DNA of 64,000 nucleotides from Collinsella sp. AF08-23 (GCF_003479805.1 NZ_QUHV01000012.1:1-64000); one strand, 5' to 3'. Numbered from the stretch's first letter, positions 25,707-35,703 are shown. Numbers and translations are program-made. Notes: generated from the sequence alone by a model not told the origin.

Positions 25707-27144
25707 CGGCGCACACCTCTTCCACAAATCGGTCGAGTCCGACGAAACGCGAACCCTTCACCAACACGAGGTCGCGTTCGCCGATCACCCCGGCGAAGCG
25801 CTTGATAAGCACGTCGCACGACGGAACGACGTGCACGTCGCCCTCGTCGAGACCCATGAGACGCGCGGCAGTGGCCATCTCCTCGGCAAGCTCACCGCCC
25901 ACGCAGATGAGCAGGCCGGGACGCTTCGCGGCGGCATAGGCACCGGTGAGCGCATGGAGACGCGGAGCCTCCTCGCCCATCTCGCCCATCTCGCCCAAGA
26001 TGGCGATACGCGTGCCGGAGCACGGAAGACTCTCGAGCAAGTTGAGGCCGGCTGCCATGGATTCGGGGCTGGCGTTGTACGAATCGTCGATAACGCGGGC
26101 ACCGCAGGTCGCATGGCGGACCTGCGCGCGGCGGCCAGTCAGTGCAAGCGAGGAAAACGCCTCGTCGATCTCGAAACCCGGAACGCCGAGACGGTGCGCA
26201 ACGGTCGCGGCGAACAGCGCGTTGGGCACCGACTGGGCACCCGGAATGGACAGGTGCGTCTTGAAGCTCAAGCCATCCTCGAACGTGATGTCGAAGTGCG
26301 GACACCCCGTCTCATCAAGCTCTACATGGGTCGCATAGACGTCATCATCGGTCGAGGTGCCCGCAAGCACCACATCGATGCCGCGAGGCCGCGCATACTT
26401 CTCGATGATGAGCGGGGTGAAATCATCCTCGCCGTGCAGCACGAGGGCGGAATGGTGCCCCTCGAAGTTCTCGGCACTCGGAGGCATGCCCTGAAGAATC
26501 TCGGCCTTGGCGCGGGCGATCCCCTCGCGGCTCCCGAGCATGCCGATATGCGAGGTGCCCACCTTGGTGATGATGGCAAAGGTCGGTTGGGCACACGCGG
26601 TGAGGCGAGCGATCTCGCCGAAATCGTTCATACCCATCTCGAGGACGAGCATCTGCGTGTCGGCGGGGGCGGACAGGATGGTCAACGGCAAGCCGATAAG
26701 GTTGTTGTAGTTGCCCGCGGTGGCGTGAACGCGGAAGCGCTTTGCCAGACAGGCGGCCAATACGTCCTTGGTGGTGGTCTTGCCGATGGAGCCCGTCACA
26801 CCGATCACGGTGCAGTGCAGGCGTGCGCGGTAGCCCTGGGCGAGGCGCAAGAGGAACTCGGTGGGGTCGTCGCAGGTCAACAACGAGCAATTGCGCGCGT
26901 GGGCGGCGTCGACGAGAGTCTGGTCGGGCTCCCGCGTCATCACGACGGCGGCGGCGCCCTTCTCAATAGCGGCGGCGGCGAAATCGTTTCCATCGACGCG
27001 CTCGCCGGGGAACGCGACGAAGATGGCGTCCGGCCCGACTTCGCGGGAGTCGATGACGACGCCGCGGCATACGCGATCGGGATCACCCGCGACGCGGCGC
27101 GCGCCCGTGGTGCTCTCGAGGTACTTGACTGCGATCTCAACCAT
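25696..27144 (-). CDS. murF: UDP-MurNAc-tripeptide--D-alanyl-D-alanine ligase MurF
   Basis: A 482-residue Mur ligase adding D-Ala-D-Ala. Seen: N-terminal CRGVVIDSREVGPDAIFVAFPGERVDGNDF (substrate domain), ATP-binding GVTGSIGKTTTKDV, EMGMNDFGEIARL and the C-terminal VIDDSYNASPESMAAGL. The ATG at 27144 matches the family start; the open frame continues far upstream into ftsI antiparallel sequence without homology. A murE gene would be expected just before it and is absent, so the preceding amino-acid ligase must be encoded elsewhere. Confidence 0.95.
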   Translation of the reverse strand: MVEIAVKYLESTTGARRVAGDPDRVCRGVVIDSREVGPDAIFVAFPGERVDGNDFAAAAIEKGAAAVVMTREPDQTLVDAAHARNCSLLTCDDPTEFLLRLAQGYRARLHCTVIGVTGSIGKTTTKDVLAACLAKRFRVHATAGNYNNLIGLPLTILSAPADTQMLVLEMGMNDFGEIARLTACAQPTFAIITKVGTSHIGMLGSREGIARAKAEILQGMPPSAENFEGHHSALVLHGEDDFTPLIIEKYARPRGIDVVLAGTSTDDDVYATHVELDETGCPHFDITFEDGLSFKTHLSIPGAQSVPNALFAATVAHRLGVPGFEIDEAFSSLALTGRRAQVRHATCGARVIDDSYNASPESMAAGLNLLESLPCSGTRIAILGEMGEMGEEAPRLHALTGAYAAAKRPGLLICVGGELAEEMATAARLMGLDEGDVHVVPSCDVLIKRFAGVIGERDLVLVKGSRFVGLDRFVEEVCADAR

Positions 27145-27232
27145 ATTAAGTGGTAACCCTTCCTGATCGCGTTCCTTGCAACGTGATATGGTACCCCGCC
27201 CGCCCTTCGATGTGGTGCAGGCTGTGTGAACC

Positions 27233-29101
27233 CTATCGCGTGGGCTTGATGCCCAACGCCGGCAACGCCGTCTCCATGATCGTCTTGAACACCGGAGTCG
27301 CCGCATCGGAGCCGGCAGCCGTGCCGTCAAGCGTGATGTAGCACATCGCGCGCGCATCAGTGGTGGACGCGAAACCCATGAAGGAAGACATGTAGTTTCC
27401 CTCTTGATAGCCAGATGTGCCCTCCACGGCGCGCTCCGCGGTTCCCGTCTTTCCCGAGATTTCGTAACCGGAGACCTGCGCTCCGGTGCCGGTACCTTCA
27501 TCGACGACCGTTCGCATCATATCCGCAACGGCGGCGGCGGTCTCAGCACTCAGCACCTGCTGCTCGCCATCGGTCCAATCGACCTCTTGCCCGGCACGTG
27601 TCTTGAGGAAATGAGGGGTCGTCATGACGCCCTTGTTCGCAATCGCGCTCATGGCGCGCACCATCTGCACCGGCTCGACGGCAAGCGCCTGACCAAACGA
27701 CATCGAACCCAGGGTCGCGCCATCATACTCGGATCGACCCTTGATGATGCCAAGCGATTCGCCCGGAAAATCAATGCCCGTCGAGGTGCCGAACCCGAAG
27801 TCCTTGATGACGTACTGGTCGAAGTCGTCCGCACCGATCTTCTCGCCCACCAAGACGAACCCTGTATTCGAGGAGCGCCGCATCATCTCGCGCAGCGTCA
27901 TATTGAGGCCATAATCGCGCTTATCGGCGTCACGGACTTCGTCATCGCCCACCCGGACCATGGCGGGCACGTCCATGGCGGTGTCGGGGGTCATCCCCTC
28001 GTGTTCGATTCCCGCGGCCGCCACGAAGGACTTAAAGACCGAGCCCGGCTCGTAGACATCGGTCACCACGCGCAGATTGAGATCCTCGTTCGAGGCGTTT
28101 GCCAAGTCCGTAGGATCATAGGTGGGATACGAGCACGCGCAGATGATCTCGCCTGTCGTGGGATCACTCACCAAAACGGAACCGTTCTTGGCGCCCACGC
28201 GCTCCACCACCTCGGCAATGGCGTCCTCGGCGACGCGCTGGATATTCGCGTCGATCCCAAGCACGATGTCCATGCCATCTTGGGCGGGGATCTTCTTATA
28301 CGCTCCACCGGCGATGAACGTGCCATCCAAGGCGCGCTCGCGAACCAACGAGCCGTTCACGCCCGTCAATATCTCGTCATATTGCTTTTCGAGGCCCGAA
28401 ACGCCCACATTGTCCACGTTCACGATGCCGAGCACCTGCGACGCCAGCGTGCCATTCGGATACACGCGTTTGATTGACGGCTCGAACTCGATGCCCGCGA
28501 TCTCCTTCTGTGCGAGCAACTCGGCATCTTCGTCATCAACCTGGCGCTTCACATAGGCGAAGCTCGTGTCTTGGTCGAAGAGATCGGCTACGTACTCCTC
28601 ATCGACGCCCAAAACGTCAACGAGTGCGGCGATCGCCTTCTTGCGCTGCTTCTTCTCAATGAGTTGCGGATTCACATAGACGTTCTTGCACTCGACGCTC
28701 GAGACGAGCACCGTGCCGTTGCGGTCGTAAATCGTACCGCGCTTGGCGTAGAGCGTTTGGCTTATCATGCGGCGCGCATCCGCCTCGGCGAGGTAGCGGT
28801 TTGCGTTGAAGATCTGGTAATCGGCAAGGCGCGCCGTGATGAGCAGACCGGCGAGCCCCAAACCGCCCATGAGAAAGCCGTGGCGCGAGATGTTCTCATG
28901 CGCCAAGTCGGAATGAAGCAGATCGGTCTTGACGCGGGTGTCTCGATGGTCGCGTGAGCCGCGGGCGTCGCGCCCGCGCGACTCTTCACGTGCACCGCGC
29001 GCACCACGCGGGCTGCGCGAGCCACGGAGCCCATCTTGGGCACCGCCACGCGAGCCGCCCGTGCGACCGGAGCCCCGCCTCCTATCGTAATTCGAAGACA
29101 T
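27233..29101 (-). CDS. ftsI: Septal transpeptidase FtsI (penicillin-binding protein)
   Basis: A 622-residue class B penicillin-binding protein. A charged Arg/Gly-rich cytoplasmic tail (about 1-65) precedes one membrane span, the dimerisation/pedestal domain, and the transpeptidase domain with its three motifs: SVFK (SxxK, active serine), SSNTGF (SxN) and GKTGTAE (KTG). It cross-links septal peptidoglycan with FtsW as polymerase partner. The tail is longer than in E. coli. A PASTA domain is absent. The start is taken at 29101, where AGGAGG-like sequence is weak. Confidence 0.95.
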   Translation of the reverse strand: MSSNYDRRRGSGRTGGSRGGAQDGLRGSRSPRGARGAREESRGRDARGSRDHRDTRVKTDLLHSDLAHENISRHGFLMGGLGLAGLLITARLADYQIFNANRYLAEADARRMISQTLYAKRGTIYDRNGTVLVSSVECKNVYVNPQLIEKKQRKKAIAALVDVLGVDEEYVADLFDQDTSFAYVKRQVDDEDAELLAQKEIAGIEFEPSIKRVYPNGTLASQVLGIVNVDNVGVSGLEKQYDEILTGVNGSLVRERALDGTFIAGGAYKKIPAQDGMDIVLGIDANIQRVAEDAIAEVVERVGAKNGSVLVSDPTTGEIICACSYPTYDPTDLANASNEDLNLRVVTDVYEPGSVFKSFVAAAGIEHEGMTPDTAMDVPAMVRVGDDEVRDADKRDYGLNMTLREMMRRSSNTGFVLVGEKIGADDFDQYVIKDFGFGTSTGIDFPGESLGIIKGRSEYDGATLGSMSFGQALAVEPVQMVRAMSAIANKGVMTTPHFLKTRAGQEVDWTDGEQQVLSAETAAAVADMMRTVVDEGTGTGAQVSGYEISGKTGTAERAVEGTSGYQEGNYMSSFMGFASTTDARAMCYITLDGTAAGSDAATPVFKTIMETALPALGIKPTR

Positions 29102-29118
29102 GAAGACGTGCCGCCCAA

Positions 29119-29592
29119 CTACTGGCCGAGCGCAGAGAGCGCACTCGCGCCGGTGTCGGCACTCGAATCGACATATTCGGTGAAATCGAGCGTGATACCG
29201 CTGTCCGCGGTAACCATGCCGTAGCCCTCAGCAAGGTCGCGGATGCGCGTGGACGAGCCATACACGGCACGCATGACCTCAAGCTCGGAGCTCTGCTCCT
29301 GAGCCTCGGTAAGTTCGTTGGAGAGGGTCGCGGCGTTGTTGAGCGTTGCGGTGGTAAGGCCGGCAAGAGCCACGCGGAAGACGCCAATCGCGACGAACAG
29401 AACCGCGAGCACGGCGAAGACCTTGACGCAATGCGTGAACTGGGGGCTGACCTCCTGGCTCGCCTCACGGCCCGCACCGGTGACGACATCAAGGCGAGGA
29501 CGCGCAGAAGGTGTGGGGGCGGAAGCGTGCCCGGCATACGTCTCGGGCTGCATATCATAGGCATATGCTGCGTTTGAGGTGTGGTAACCCAT
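29119..29592 (-). CDS. ftsL: FtsL-type divisome protein
   Basis: A 157-residue bitopic protein: Ala/Pro-rich cytoplasmic tail (about 1-50), one membrane span (KVFAVLAVLFVAIGVFRVAL, about 56-76), then a coiled coil with heptad-like Leu/Glu pattern (NELTEAQEQSSELEVMRAVYG) and an acidic C-terminal end. It is identified by topology and position between rsmH and ftsI; FtsL sequences diverge strongly. The ATG at 29592 is chosen because GGAGG lies 9 bp upstream; a TTG three codons earlier overlaps that site. It scaffolds FtsQ and FtsW/FtsI. Confidence 0.85.
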   Translation of the reverse strand: MGYHTSNAAYAYDMQPETYAGHASAPTPSARPRLDVVTGAGREASQEVSPQFTHCVKVFAVLAVLFVAIGVFRVALAGLTTATLNNAATLSNELTEAQEQSSELEVMRAVYGSSTRIRDLAEGYGMVTADSGITLDFTEYVDSSADTGASALSALGQ

Positions 29593-29664
29593 GATATGCA
29601 ACCCTCCGTCCCGGAAGCAGTGACAATACGAGCGGCGCGAGACGAACGGATGGCGAACGCGGAG

Positions 29665-30615
29665 CTATAGACGCTCTGCGCAGCGAATCTTCGCCGATCT
29701 CGCGCGTGGATTGCGGGCGACCTCCTCGGCCGTCGCAACTAGCGGTTTGCGGGTGGTGACCTTGACTATCGGCACGTTCCCGCACACGCACACCGGAATG
29801 TCCGGCGGACAGGTGCATCCTTTGGAGAGCTCCTGGAAATGTTGCTTGACGATGCGATCCTCAAGCGAGTGGTACGAGATGACGCATACGCGACCTCCCG
29901 GGTTCAACCAACGAACCGCCGCCTCGAGGCCGCGTTCGAGCACATCGAGCTCATGGTTGACCTCGATGCGAATCGCCTGGAAGCTGCGTTTGGCCGGATG
30001 CCCTCCGTGCCTACGCGCCGCCGCCGGTATACCGGCTTTGATCGCCTCGACGAAGTCTCCCGTCGTCTGGAGCGGCGTCACCTGCCGACGACGCACGATC
30101 TCACGCGCGATCTGGCGAGCGAACTTCTCCTCTCCATAAACGCGAAGAATCCGGGCGAGGTCGGCTTCGGTATAGGTGTTCAAGACCTCAGCTGCGTTTA
30201 GGGTGTTGGTTCCCGGATCCATACGCATGTCGAGTGGGGCATCCTCGTTGTACGAGAAACCCCTACCAGGGATATCGAGTTGGGGGCTCGAGACACCCAG
30301 ATCGAACAGGAATCCATCGACGCCGGGCACCTGAGCTGTGCACAGGAGCTCGTCCAAGTCCCCGAAGTTTCCCTTGAGGAGCTTGTGGGGCGTACCCGGG
30401 GCCTCGACGTCAAGCCGATTTCCCGCCGCCTCGAGCGCCATGTCGTCCTGGTCGATCCCGAGCAACAGCCCTTGGGGTCCAACCTGCGCCGCCATCTTCA
30501 CCGAGTGACCGGCACCGCCGAGCGTGCAATCGCACACAACGGACCCGCTTGCGAGCTGGAGCTGCTCGAGCACTTCTTGGAGCATGACTGGTTCATGCCG
30601 ATATTCAGGTGTCAA
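29665..30615 (-). CDS. rsmH: 16S rRNA m4C1402 methyltransferase RsmH
   Basis: A 316-residue SAM-dependent methyltransferase of the MraW family that modifies C1402 in the ribosomal P site. SAM-binding DCTLGGAGHS (about 28-37), LGIDQDDMAL, the FDLGVSSPQLD motif and the C-terminal RKPLVATAEEVARNPRARSAKIRCAE are all present. Its length is typical. It starts 36 bp after mraZ, the usual second gene of dcw. Confidence 0.96.
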   Translation of the reverse strand: MTPEYRHEPVMLQEVLEQLQLASGSVVCDCTLGGAGHSVKMAAQVGPQGLLLGIDQDDMALEAAGNRLDVEAPGTPHKLLKGNFGDLDELLCTAQVPGVDGFLFDLGVSSPQLDIPGRGFSYNEDAPLDMRMDPGTNTLNAAEVLNTYTEADLARILRVYGEEKFARQIAREIVRRRQVTPLQTTGDFVEAIKAGIPAAARRHGGHPAKRSFQAIRIEVNHELDVLERGLEAAVRWLNPGGRVCVISYHSLEDRIVKQHFQELSKGCTCPPDIPVCVCGNVPIVKVTTRKPLVATAEEVARNPRARSAKIRCAERL

Positions 30616-30651
30616 CGTACCTGTCCCCCGTTCGCGTCCATAAGGCCTTTC

Positions 30652-31086
30652 CTAATCGAAGAAGCCCGCGAGGATATCCTCGGTCTCAGCCTGACGTGCC
30701 GCATAGGTCTCGCGATCCCAAATCACCAGGCGGTCGTCGCCACCGACGACCGTGACCTCGCGATCCAGGTGAGCCTTCTTGCGGTCATGCTCGGGAAGGC
30801 TGATGCGGGCGGCGGAGTCTATTTCGAGTGTGGTTGCCGCGCCGTACAGAGCCTCCTTGACCATGCGGTGAGAACGGTCGGTGGGATTGAACCCGCCCTT
30901 TGCCTCAAACACAGAGTCAACCCAGACCTTGAACGTGTCCTCAGTGAACACGTACAGGGCATCGACTTCCTTTTCAGGAGCGGGAAGGACGCGCACATGA
31001 CCCTCGAGCTGCTTTTTGAAGGCGGGCGGCAGCGACAAACGTCCCTTCGCATCGAGATTTCGATCGTAGGTACCGTTGAAATACAC
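30652..31086 (-). CDS. mraZ: Transcription regulator MraZ
   Basis: A 144-residue protein with two SpoVT/AbrB-like half-repeats: YDRNLDAKGRLSLPPAF near residues 7-23 and the second around IDSAARISLPEHDRKKA near 85-101. MraZ forms a ring and binds repeated GTGGG-type boxes upstream of its own gene, controlling dcw transcription. Such boxes are present at 31190-31216. It is the first gene of the cluster and should be autoregulated. Confidence 0.96.
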   Translation of the reverse strand: MYFNGTYDRNLDAKGRLSLPPAFKKQLEGHVRVLPAPEKEVDALYVFTEDTFKVWVDSVFEAKGGFNPTDRSHRMVKEALYGAATTLEIDSAARISLPEHDRKKAHLDREVTVVGGDDRLVIWDRETYAARQAETEDILAGFFD

Positions 31087-31152
31087 TGGCGCACACCCCC
31101 TTAGGCTTACTCGTGGGCATATGCGGGAGCCACCCCGCCGTCGACGCTTTTC

Positions 31153-31216
31153 ATTCTATGGGGGCTTCTCCCCTTTCGCAACACTTTTTCCCACTTTCTC
31201 CCCCACAGCTCCCCAC
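31153..31216 (-). promoter_or_regulatory. dcw promoter with three MraZ boxes
   Basis: On the minus strand a -35 TTGCGA (31176-31181) and a -10 TAGAAT (31153-31158) are separated by exactly 17 bp. Directly upstream are three GTGGG boxes (complement CCCAC at 31190-31194, 31202-31206 and 31212-31216), spaced 12 and 10 bp, matching the array known to bind MraZ. The remaining part of the 352-bp gap up to the recombinase gene holds no other recognisable feature. Confidence 0.8.
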
Positions 31217-31438
31217 GCGCCCCGAACGCCCCATCAAACGGACGCGAACAGCCGTTTGGACACACACAACATCTTGTGTTTGGGCAATGTACGACCACCA
31301 CGGGTCGATGCGATATCCGCAGGTTAAACCTTCTAGTTGAGGTTGAACCGATTTTCGAGTTGTGCCCGACTTGTGGGCGGCGTGTGGGCGAGCATCCCAC
31401 CCCATGCGGCGGCGCAGACGCCAAGGCAGGCCGTGAAC

Positions 31439-32347
31439 CTAGGCGCGTGGATGGGCGGCAAGGTAGACTTCGCGTAACTGCGTCTGATCGAGATGCGTGT
31501 ACAGCTGGGTCGTGGAGATATCGGCATGCCCCAGAATCTCCTGCAAAGCGCGCAGGTCGGCGCCACCGGCGAGCATATGCGTCGCGAATGAGTGGCGCAA
31601 AGTGTGGGGATGCAGGCCCTCGATGCCAACCATGCGGCCGTAGCGCTCGCAGATACCGTGAACGCTTTGACGCGAGAGCCTGGTGCCACGAGCATTGAGG
31701 AACACCGCCGGGGAGATGGCGGTGCCGCGGGAATGACGGAGCAGGTCATTGCGGGCACCATCTGTAAGATAGGAGTGCAGAACCCTGAGCGCGGAGCCTG
31801 TAATGGGGACAAGGCGCTCCTTGGATCCCTTTCCCACCACACGGACAAACTCATCGTCAAGATATAGGTCACGAATGTCGAGACCCGTGAGCTCACTCAC
31901 CCGCATCCCGCATCCGTAAAGAACCTCGAGCACCGCATGGTCCCGCTCTCCAGCGGCGGTTTGAGGAAACTCCTGATCGAGCAGGGCGTTTGCGCATTCG
32001 ATCGAGATGACGTCCGGAAGGCGCTGCTCGGCCTTGGGGAGTCGAATGGTCGATGTCGGATGCGTATCGACCAGCCCCTCGCGGACAAGAAAGCGGTGAA
32101 GGCCCTTGACGGCCGAAAGGGCGCGATTGACCGACGCATCCGCCGACCCGGCGTCGCGACGCGAGGCCACAAACTCCTCCACATCACGCCGGGTCACCGC
32201 GGATGGACTTGTGATACCGCGCCCGAGCAGGAACGCTCGATACCCCTCGAGGTCGCGGCGGTACGCGGCCACCGTATTCCGCGAGAGGTTGCGCTCCACC
32301 ACCAGATGGGCAAGGTATTCCCGGCAGCAGTCTTCGAGGTCCGTCAT
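31439..32347 (-). CDS. xerD: Tyrosine recombinase XerC/XerD
   Basis: A 302-residue site-specific recombinase: N-terminal SAM-like core-binding domain (about 1-95) and catalytic domain with all active residues visible: R in GCGMRVSEL, K in GKGSKERLVP, H-x-x-R in HTLRHSFATHML, H in LGHADISTTQLYTH and its nucleophilic tyrosine. Length and motif order fit chromosome-dimer recombinase XerD rather than phage integrase. Translation may start at 32347 (ATG) or a GTG three codons before. It follows the DUF1846 gene on the same strand by about 12 bp. Confidence 0.88.
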   Translation of the reverse strand: MTDLEDCCREYLAHLVVERNLSRNTVAAYRRDLEGYRAFLLGRGITSPSAVTRRDVEEFVASRRDAGSADASVNRALSAVKGLHRFLVREGLVDTHPTSTIRLPKAEQRLPDVISIECANALLDQEFPQTAAGERDHAVLEVLYGCGMRVSELTGLDIRDLYLDDEFVRVVGKGSKERLVPITGSALRVLHSYLTDGARNDLLRHSRGTAISPAVFLNARGTRLSRQSVHGICERYGRMVGIEGLHPHTLRHSFATHMLAGGADLRALQEILGHADISTTQLYTHLDQTQLREVYLAAHPRA

Positions 32348-32359
32348 GGGGAACACGGT

Positions 32360-33841
32360 TTAGCGGTGGTAATACCCGCTACGCTCGAACTTGGGCTCGC
32401 AGCATACGTTGATGCCGAGCTTCCTCAGCAGTGCCTCATCCGAACTCGAGATGATCACCGAGAAGAACGCATCGCAGCCGCGCAGTTTGGGGAGACCGGC
32501 GAGCACGCGCGCGGCAACCTCGCTCGTGGCGGAGGTGATGGACAGTGCAATGAGGGTCTCGTCCGGGTGAAGACGCGGGTTGACGCTGCCCAGCTGACTC
32601 GTCTTGAGGCGGCTGATGGGCTCGATGGCGTCGTTGGAGATGACTTCGAGCTCGATGTCGACGCCGGTAACGGCCTTCAGCGCGTTCATCATGAGCGAGC
32701 TCGCGGCACCAAGGCGCGTGGATGTCTTGCCCGTGACGACCGTGCCATCGGGCAGCACCATGGCTCCCGCGGGCGACCCCGTGGTCTCCTCCTTAAGCAA
32801 GGCTGCGGAACGAGCCGGAGACTGATCCTTGGTGACGCCGACCTTCTGCATGATGGCCTTGAGCTTGTCGACCTGCTCAGAGCCGCAACCCGTGCGCTTG
32901 ACGTTGGCCGCGGCGCCGAAGTACCTGCGGACGATCTCCATGTTGGCCGCCTCGCGACAGGCGTCGTCGTCGCTGATCGCGTAGCCCACCATGTTCACGC
33001 CCATGTCCGTGGGGCTCTGATAGGGGCTCTCGCCCAAGATCTTCTGCATGAGTGCCTTGACCACGGGGAACGCCTCGACGTCGCGGTTGTAGTTGACCGT
33101 GGTGACACCATGCGCCTCGAGATGGAACGGGTCGATGATGTTCGCGTCGTCGAGGTCGACCGTCGCTGCCTCGTACGCGATGTTGACGGGATGCGTGAGC
33201 GGCAGGTTCCACACGGGGAAGGTCTCGAACTTGGCATAGCCCGCGGCGACACCGCGCTTGTGCTCATGGTAGAGCTGGGACAAGCAGGTAGCGAGCTTGC
33301 CGGAGCCCGGACCCGGCGCCGTCACGACGACGAGCGGACGAGAAGTCTCGACGAACTCGTTCTTGCCGTAGCCCTCCTCGCTCACGATAAGGTCGATATC
33401 GTGGGGGTAGCCCTCAATGGGGTAATGGAGCTTGCAGGTAATGCCGAGCATGGAGAGGCGGCGGCGGAACTGGTCGGCGGCAGGCTGACCGGAGTACTGG
33501 GTGAGCACGACGGCACCCACGAGGAATCCGTTGGAACGGAAAATGTCGGCAAGGCGCAAGACATCCTCGTCGTACGTGATGCCAAGGTCACCGCGGGCCT
33601 TGTTCTTCTCGATATGGTTGGCGTTGATGGCGATGATGATCTCAACGTCATCCGCCAGGCTCTTAAGCATGCGGAACTTGCTGTCGGGCTCGAAACCGGG
33701 CAGCACGCGGCTCGCATGGTAGTCGTCGAACAGCTTGCCGCCGAATTCAAGGTAGAGCTTGCCGCCGAACTGGGCGATGCGCTCCTTGATGTGCTCGGCT
33801 TGGTTGGCAATGTACTTCTCGTTATCGAAACCCTGGCGCAT
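32360..33841 (-). CDS. DUF1846 family protein
   Basis: A 493-residue cytoplasmic protein of the DUF1846 family, whose members are conserved in many Gram-positive bacteria but have no proven function. Characteristic stretches include QFGGKLYLEFGGKLFDDYHASRVLPGF near the N-terminus, VVVTAPGPGSGKLATCLSQLYHEH with a P-loop-like GPGSGK (about 170-190), and VGYAISDDDACREAANMEIVRRYF. The ATG at 33841 is supported by AAAGGAG; the open frame upstream is not homologous. It shares its operon with the recombinase. Confidence 0.9.
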   Translation of the reverse strand: MRQGFDNEKYIANQAEHIKERIAQFGGKLYLEFGGKLFDDYHASRVLPGFEPDSKFRMLKSLADDVEIIIAINANHIEKNKARGDLGITYDEDVLRLADIFRSNGFLVGAVVLTQYSGQPAADQFRRRLSMLGITCKLHYPIEGYPHDIDLIVSEEGYGKNEFVETSRPLVVVTAPGPGSGKLATCLSQLYHEHKRGVAAGYAKFETFPVWNLPLTHPVNIAYEAATVDLDDANIIDPFHLEAHGVTTVNYNRDVEAFPVVKALMQKILGESPYQSPTDMGVNMVGYAISDDDACREAANMEIVRRYFGAAANVKRTGCGSEQVDKLKAIMQKVGVTKDQSPARSAALLKEETTGSPAGAMVLPDGTVVTGKTSTRLGAASSLMMNALKAVTGVDIELEVISNDAIEPISRLKTSQLGSVNPRLHPDETLIALSITSATSEVAARVLAGLPKLRGCDAFFSVIISSSDEALLRKLGINVCCEPKFERSGYYHR

Positions 33842-34127
33842 GCGTTCGGCTCCTTTGTCATATGGCGGTACCGAAACATAGTAGCCGAGTTTCGCTCCCC
33901 CGCCCGCGCCGCTCGCACACTTCACGCAATCGCCCCGACACGCACAGGCCCCACCGCCGCGAAACACAAGCGCCCCCTCCCGCGCACGGAAACGGAAGGG
34001 GGCAGAAAGGTAGGTCGCAACCGATCGCAAGACGATTCAAGTGACCGGTCGGACGGCTATTGAGCGACCGCGGAGCCCACATGGGGTGCTTACGCTATGA
34101 TCACGGCCGCAAAGCACCCATCGGGTA

Positions 34128-35599
34128 CTAGATCACCATGCAGGCCACCGTCGTGATAACCATGCTCACAAGCGTGAGGATCACAATGAGCGGCATGGCG
34201 AACTTGAGCCACGTGGTCCACTCGATCTTGGCGAGTGACAGGCCACCCATGATCGCGCCGGAGGTGGGAGTAAACAGATTCACGACACCGATGGCGGACG
34301 AGAAGATCATGACCATGACCTCGGGCGAGAAGCCCAGACCGGCAGCCAGCGGACCCATAATGGGCATGGACACGGTTGCCATACCGGACGTGGACGGAAT
34401 CAGGAAGGAAAGCCAAAGTAGACCAGGAACGCCACAGGGGCGAAGATGAAGCTCGGAACGCCCCTGAGCATGGCGGCGGCAGCGTCGAGCACGTACATGT
34501 CCAGACCGGTGGCGGCCATGAGAACGGAGATGCCACGGGCCAGCGCGATGATCAGGACGACGGACATCATGTCGGCGGCACCGGTGATGAACGTGTTCAC
34601 GATCTGCTTCTCGGACAGGCCGCCCACGATACCGATGACGATCGCCATGACGAAGAACCACGTGGAAGCCTCATCGAAATACCACTGGCCAATGGGAAGG
34701 CCGGTGACAACTGCGGACCAAGCCTGGGTAATGGTATTACCGTCGGCGTCGTACACACCGTTGTCGAAAAAGCCTGCGACGTTCGCATTAAGGTCGCCCA
34801 GCGGGATGAAGCCGACGATCATGACGACGAAGGTGAAAGCGAAAATGCCCAGAACGGCCTTCTGACGACCGGTGAGCTTGACCTCCTTGGCGGCCTCGGC
34901 GGCAGCTGCGCCATGGGCGGCCTCGGCGTCCTTCTGCTCCTGCAAAGACAGGAACGTGGAGCCCTTATCGGCCTTGACCTTCTTGGCGTACCGCATCACG
35001 AAGATAATGGAGATCAGCGTGGTCACAACGGTGAGAAGGAAGCCCAGACCAATGATGATGGTCTGATCAACCTCGATGCCCTTGGAGGAAAGGGCATCGA
35101 CGGCGGCACCGACGGCGAACGGGTTGACCGTGGAACCCAGGCAGCCGCATCCCGCGCCGAGCAGGACGGTAGCGGCGCCGACCAGCGGGTCGAAGCCGGC
35201 AGCCATCATGGTGGCGGCAAGCAGGGCGTAGAACGGGACCGTCTCTTCACACATGCCGTAGGAGGTTCCGCCGAGGGCGAACAGGCACATGAGCACCGGA
35301 ATAATCCAAATCTCACGGCCCTTGAGCTTCTGAACGAGCACGGCGATGCCGTTGTCCAACGCGCCGGTCTCGGTCATCATGCCGAGGAAGCCGCCGAGGA
35401 TCATTACGAAGAGGCAGACGGGCAACGCATCGGCGAAGCCCTTGACCGGCGCCGTGAAGAAGTCGCTGAACGTAGCGGCGGTCACGGCATCCGTCGTACC
35501 GGAAACAATTACGGTGATGACGGCGACGATTGCCAATAGGGCAAGAAGAATGGTGAACGATGAGGGCATGCCGCGCTTTTTCTTGGCGGTTTCAGTCAT
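34128..35599 (-). pseudogene. YfcC-family membrane transporter (likely arginine/ornithine antiporter), frameshifted
   Basis: A YfcC-type permease of about 490 residues, broken by a single-base frameshift near 34412. The first frame (35599-34400) encodes about 10 membrane spans and ends abruptly with FLVYFGFPS, whereas the other frame continues exactly where needed with LSFLIPSTSG and the last spans to 34128. Adding one base in a GGC/CTT context restores an uninterrupted protein. The start has GGGGGG upstream of ATG. In some bacteria related transporters exchange arginine for ornithine next to arcA and argF/arcB, as here. Real mutation or sequencing error cannot be distinguished. Confidence 0.8.
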
Positions 35600-35703
35600 T
35601 GTTCTCATCCCCCCTTCTTTGTATTACTTAGGCTTATCCCGCATGGACGGGGCGCAATCCGTGCCGTGCGACGCCCCAAGCGGCGGGAAAACTACCAAAA
35701 GGA

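Noticed and set aside
32360..33841. P-loop GPGSGK in the DUF1846 protein as proof of an ATPase
   Set aside because: Only a short glycine-rich stretch similar to Walker A is visible, with no Walker B, so no enzymatic claim is made.
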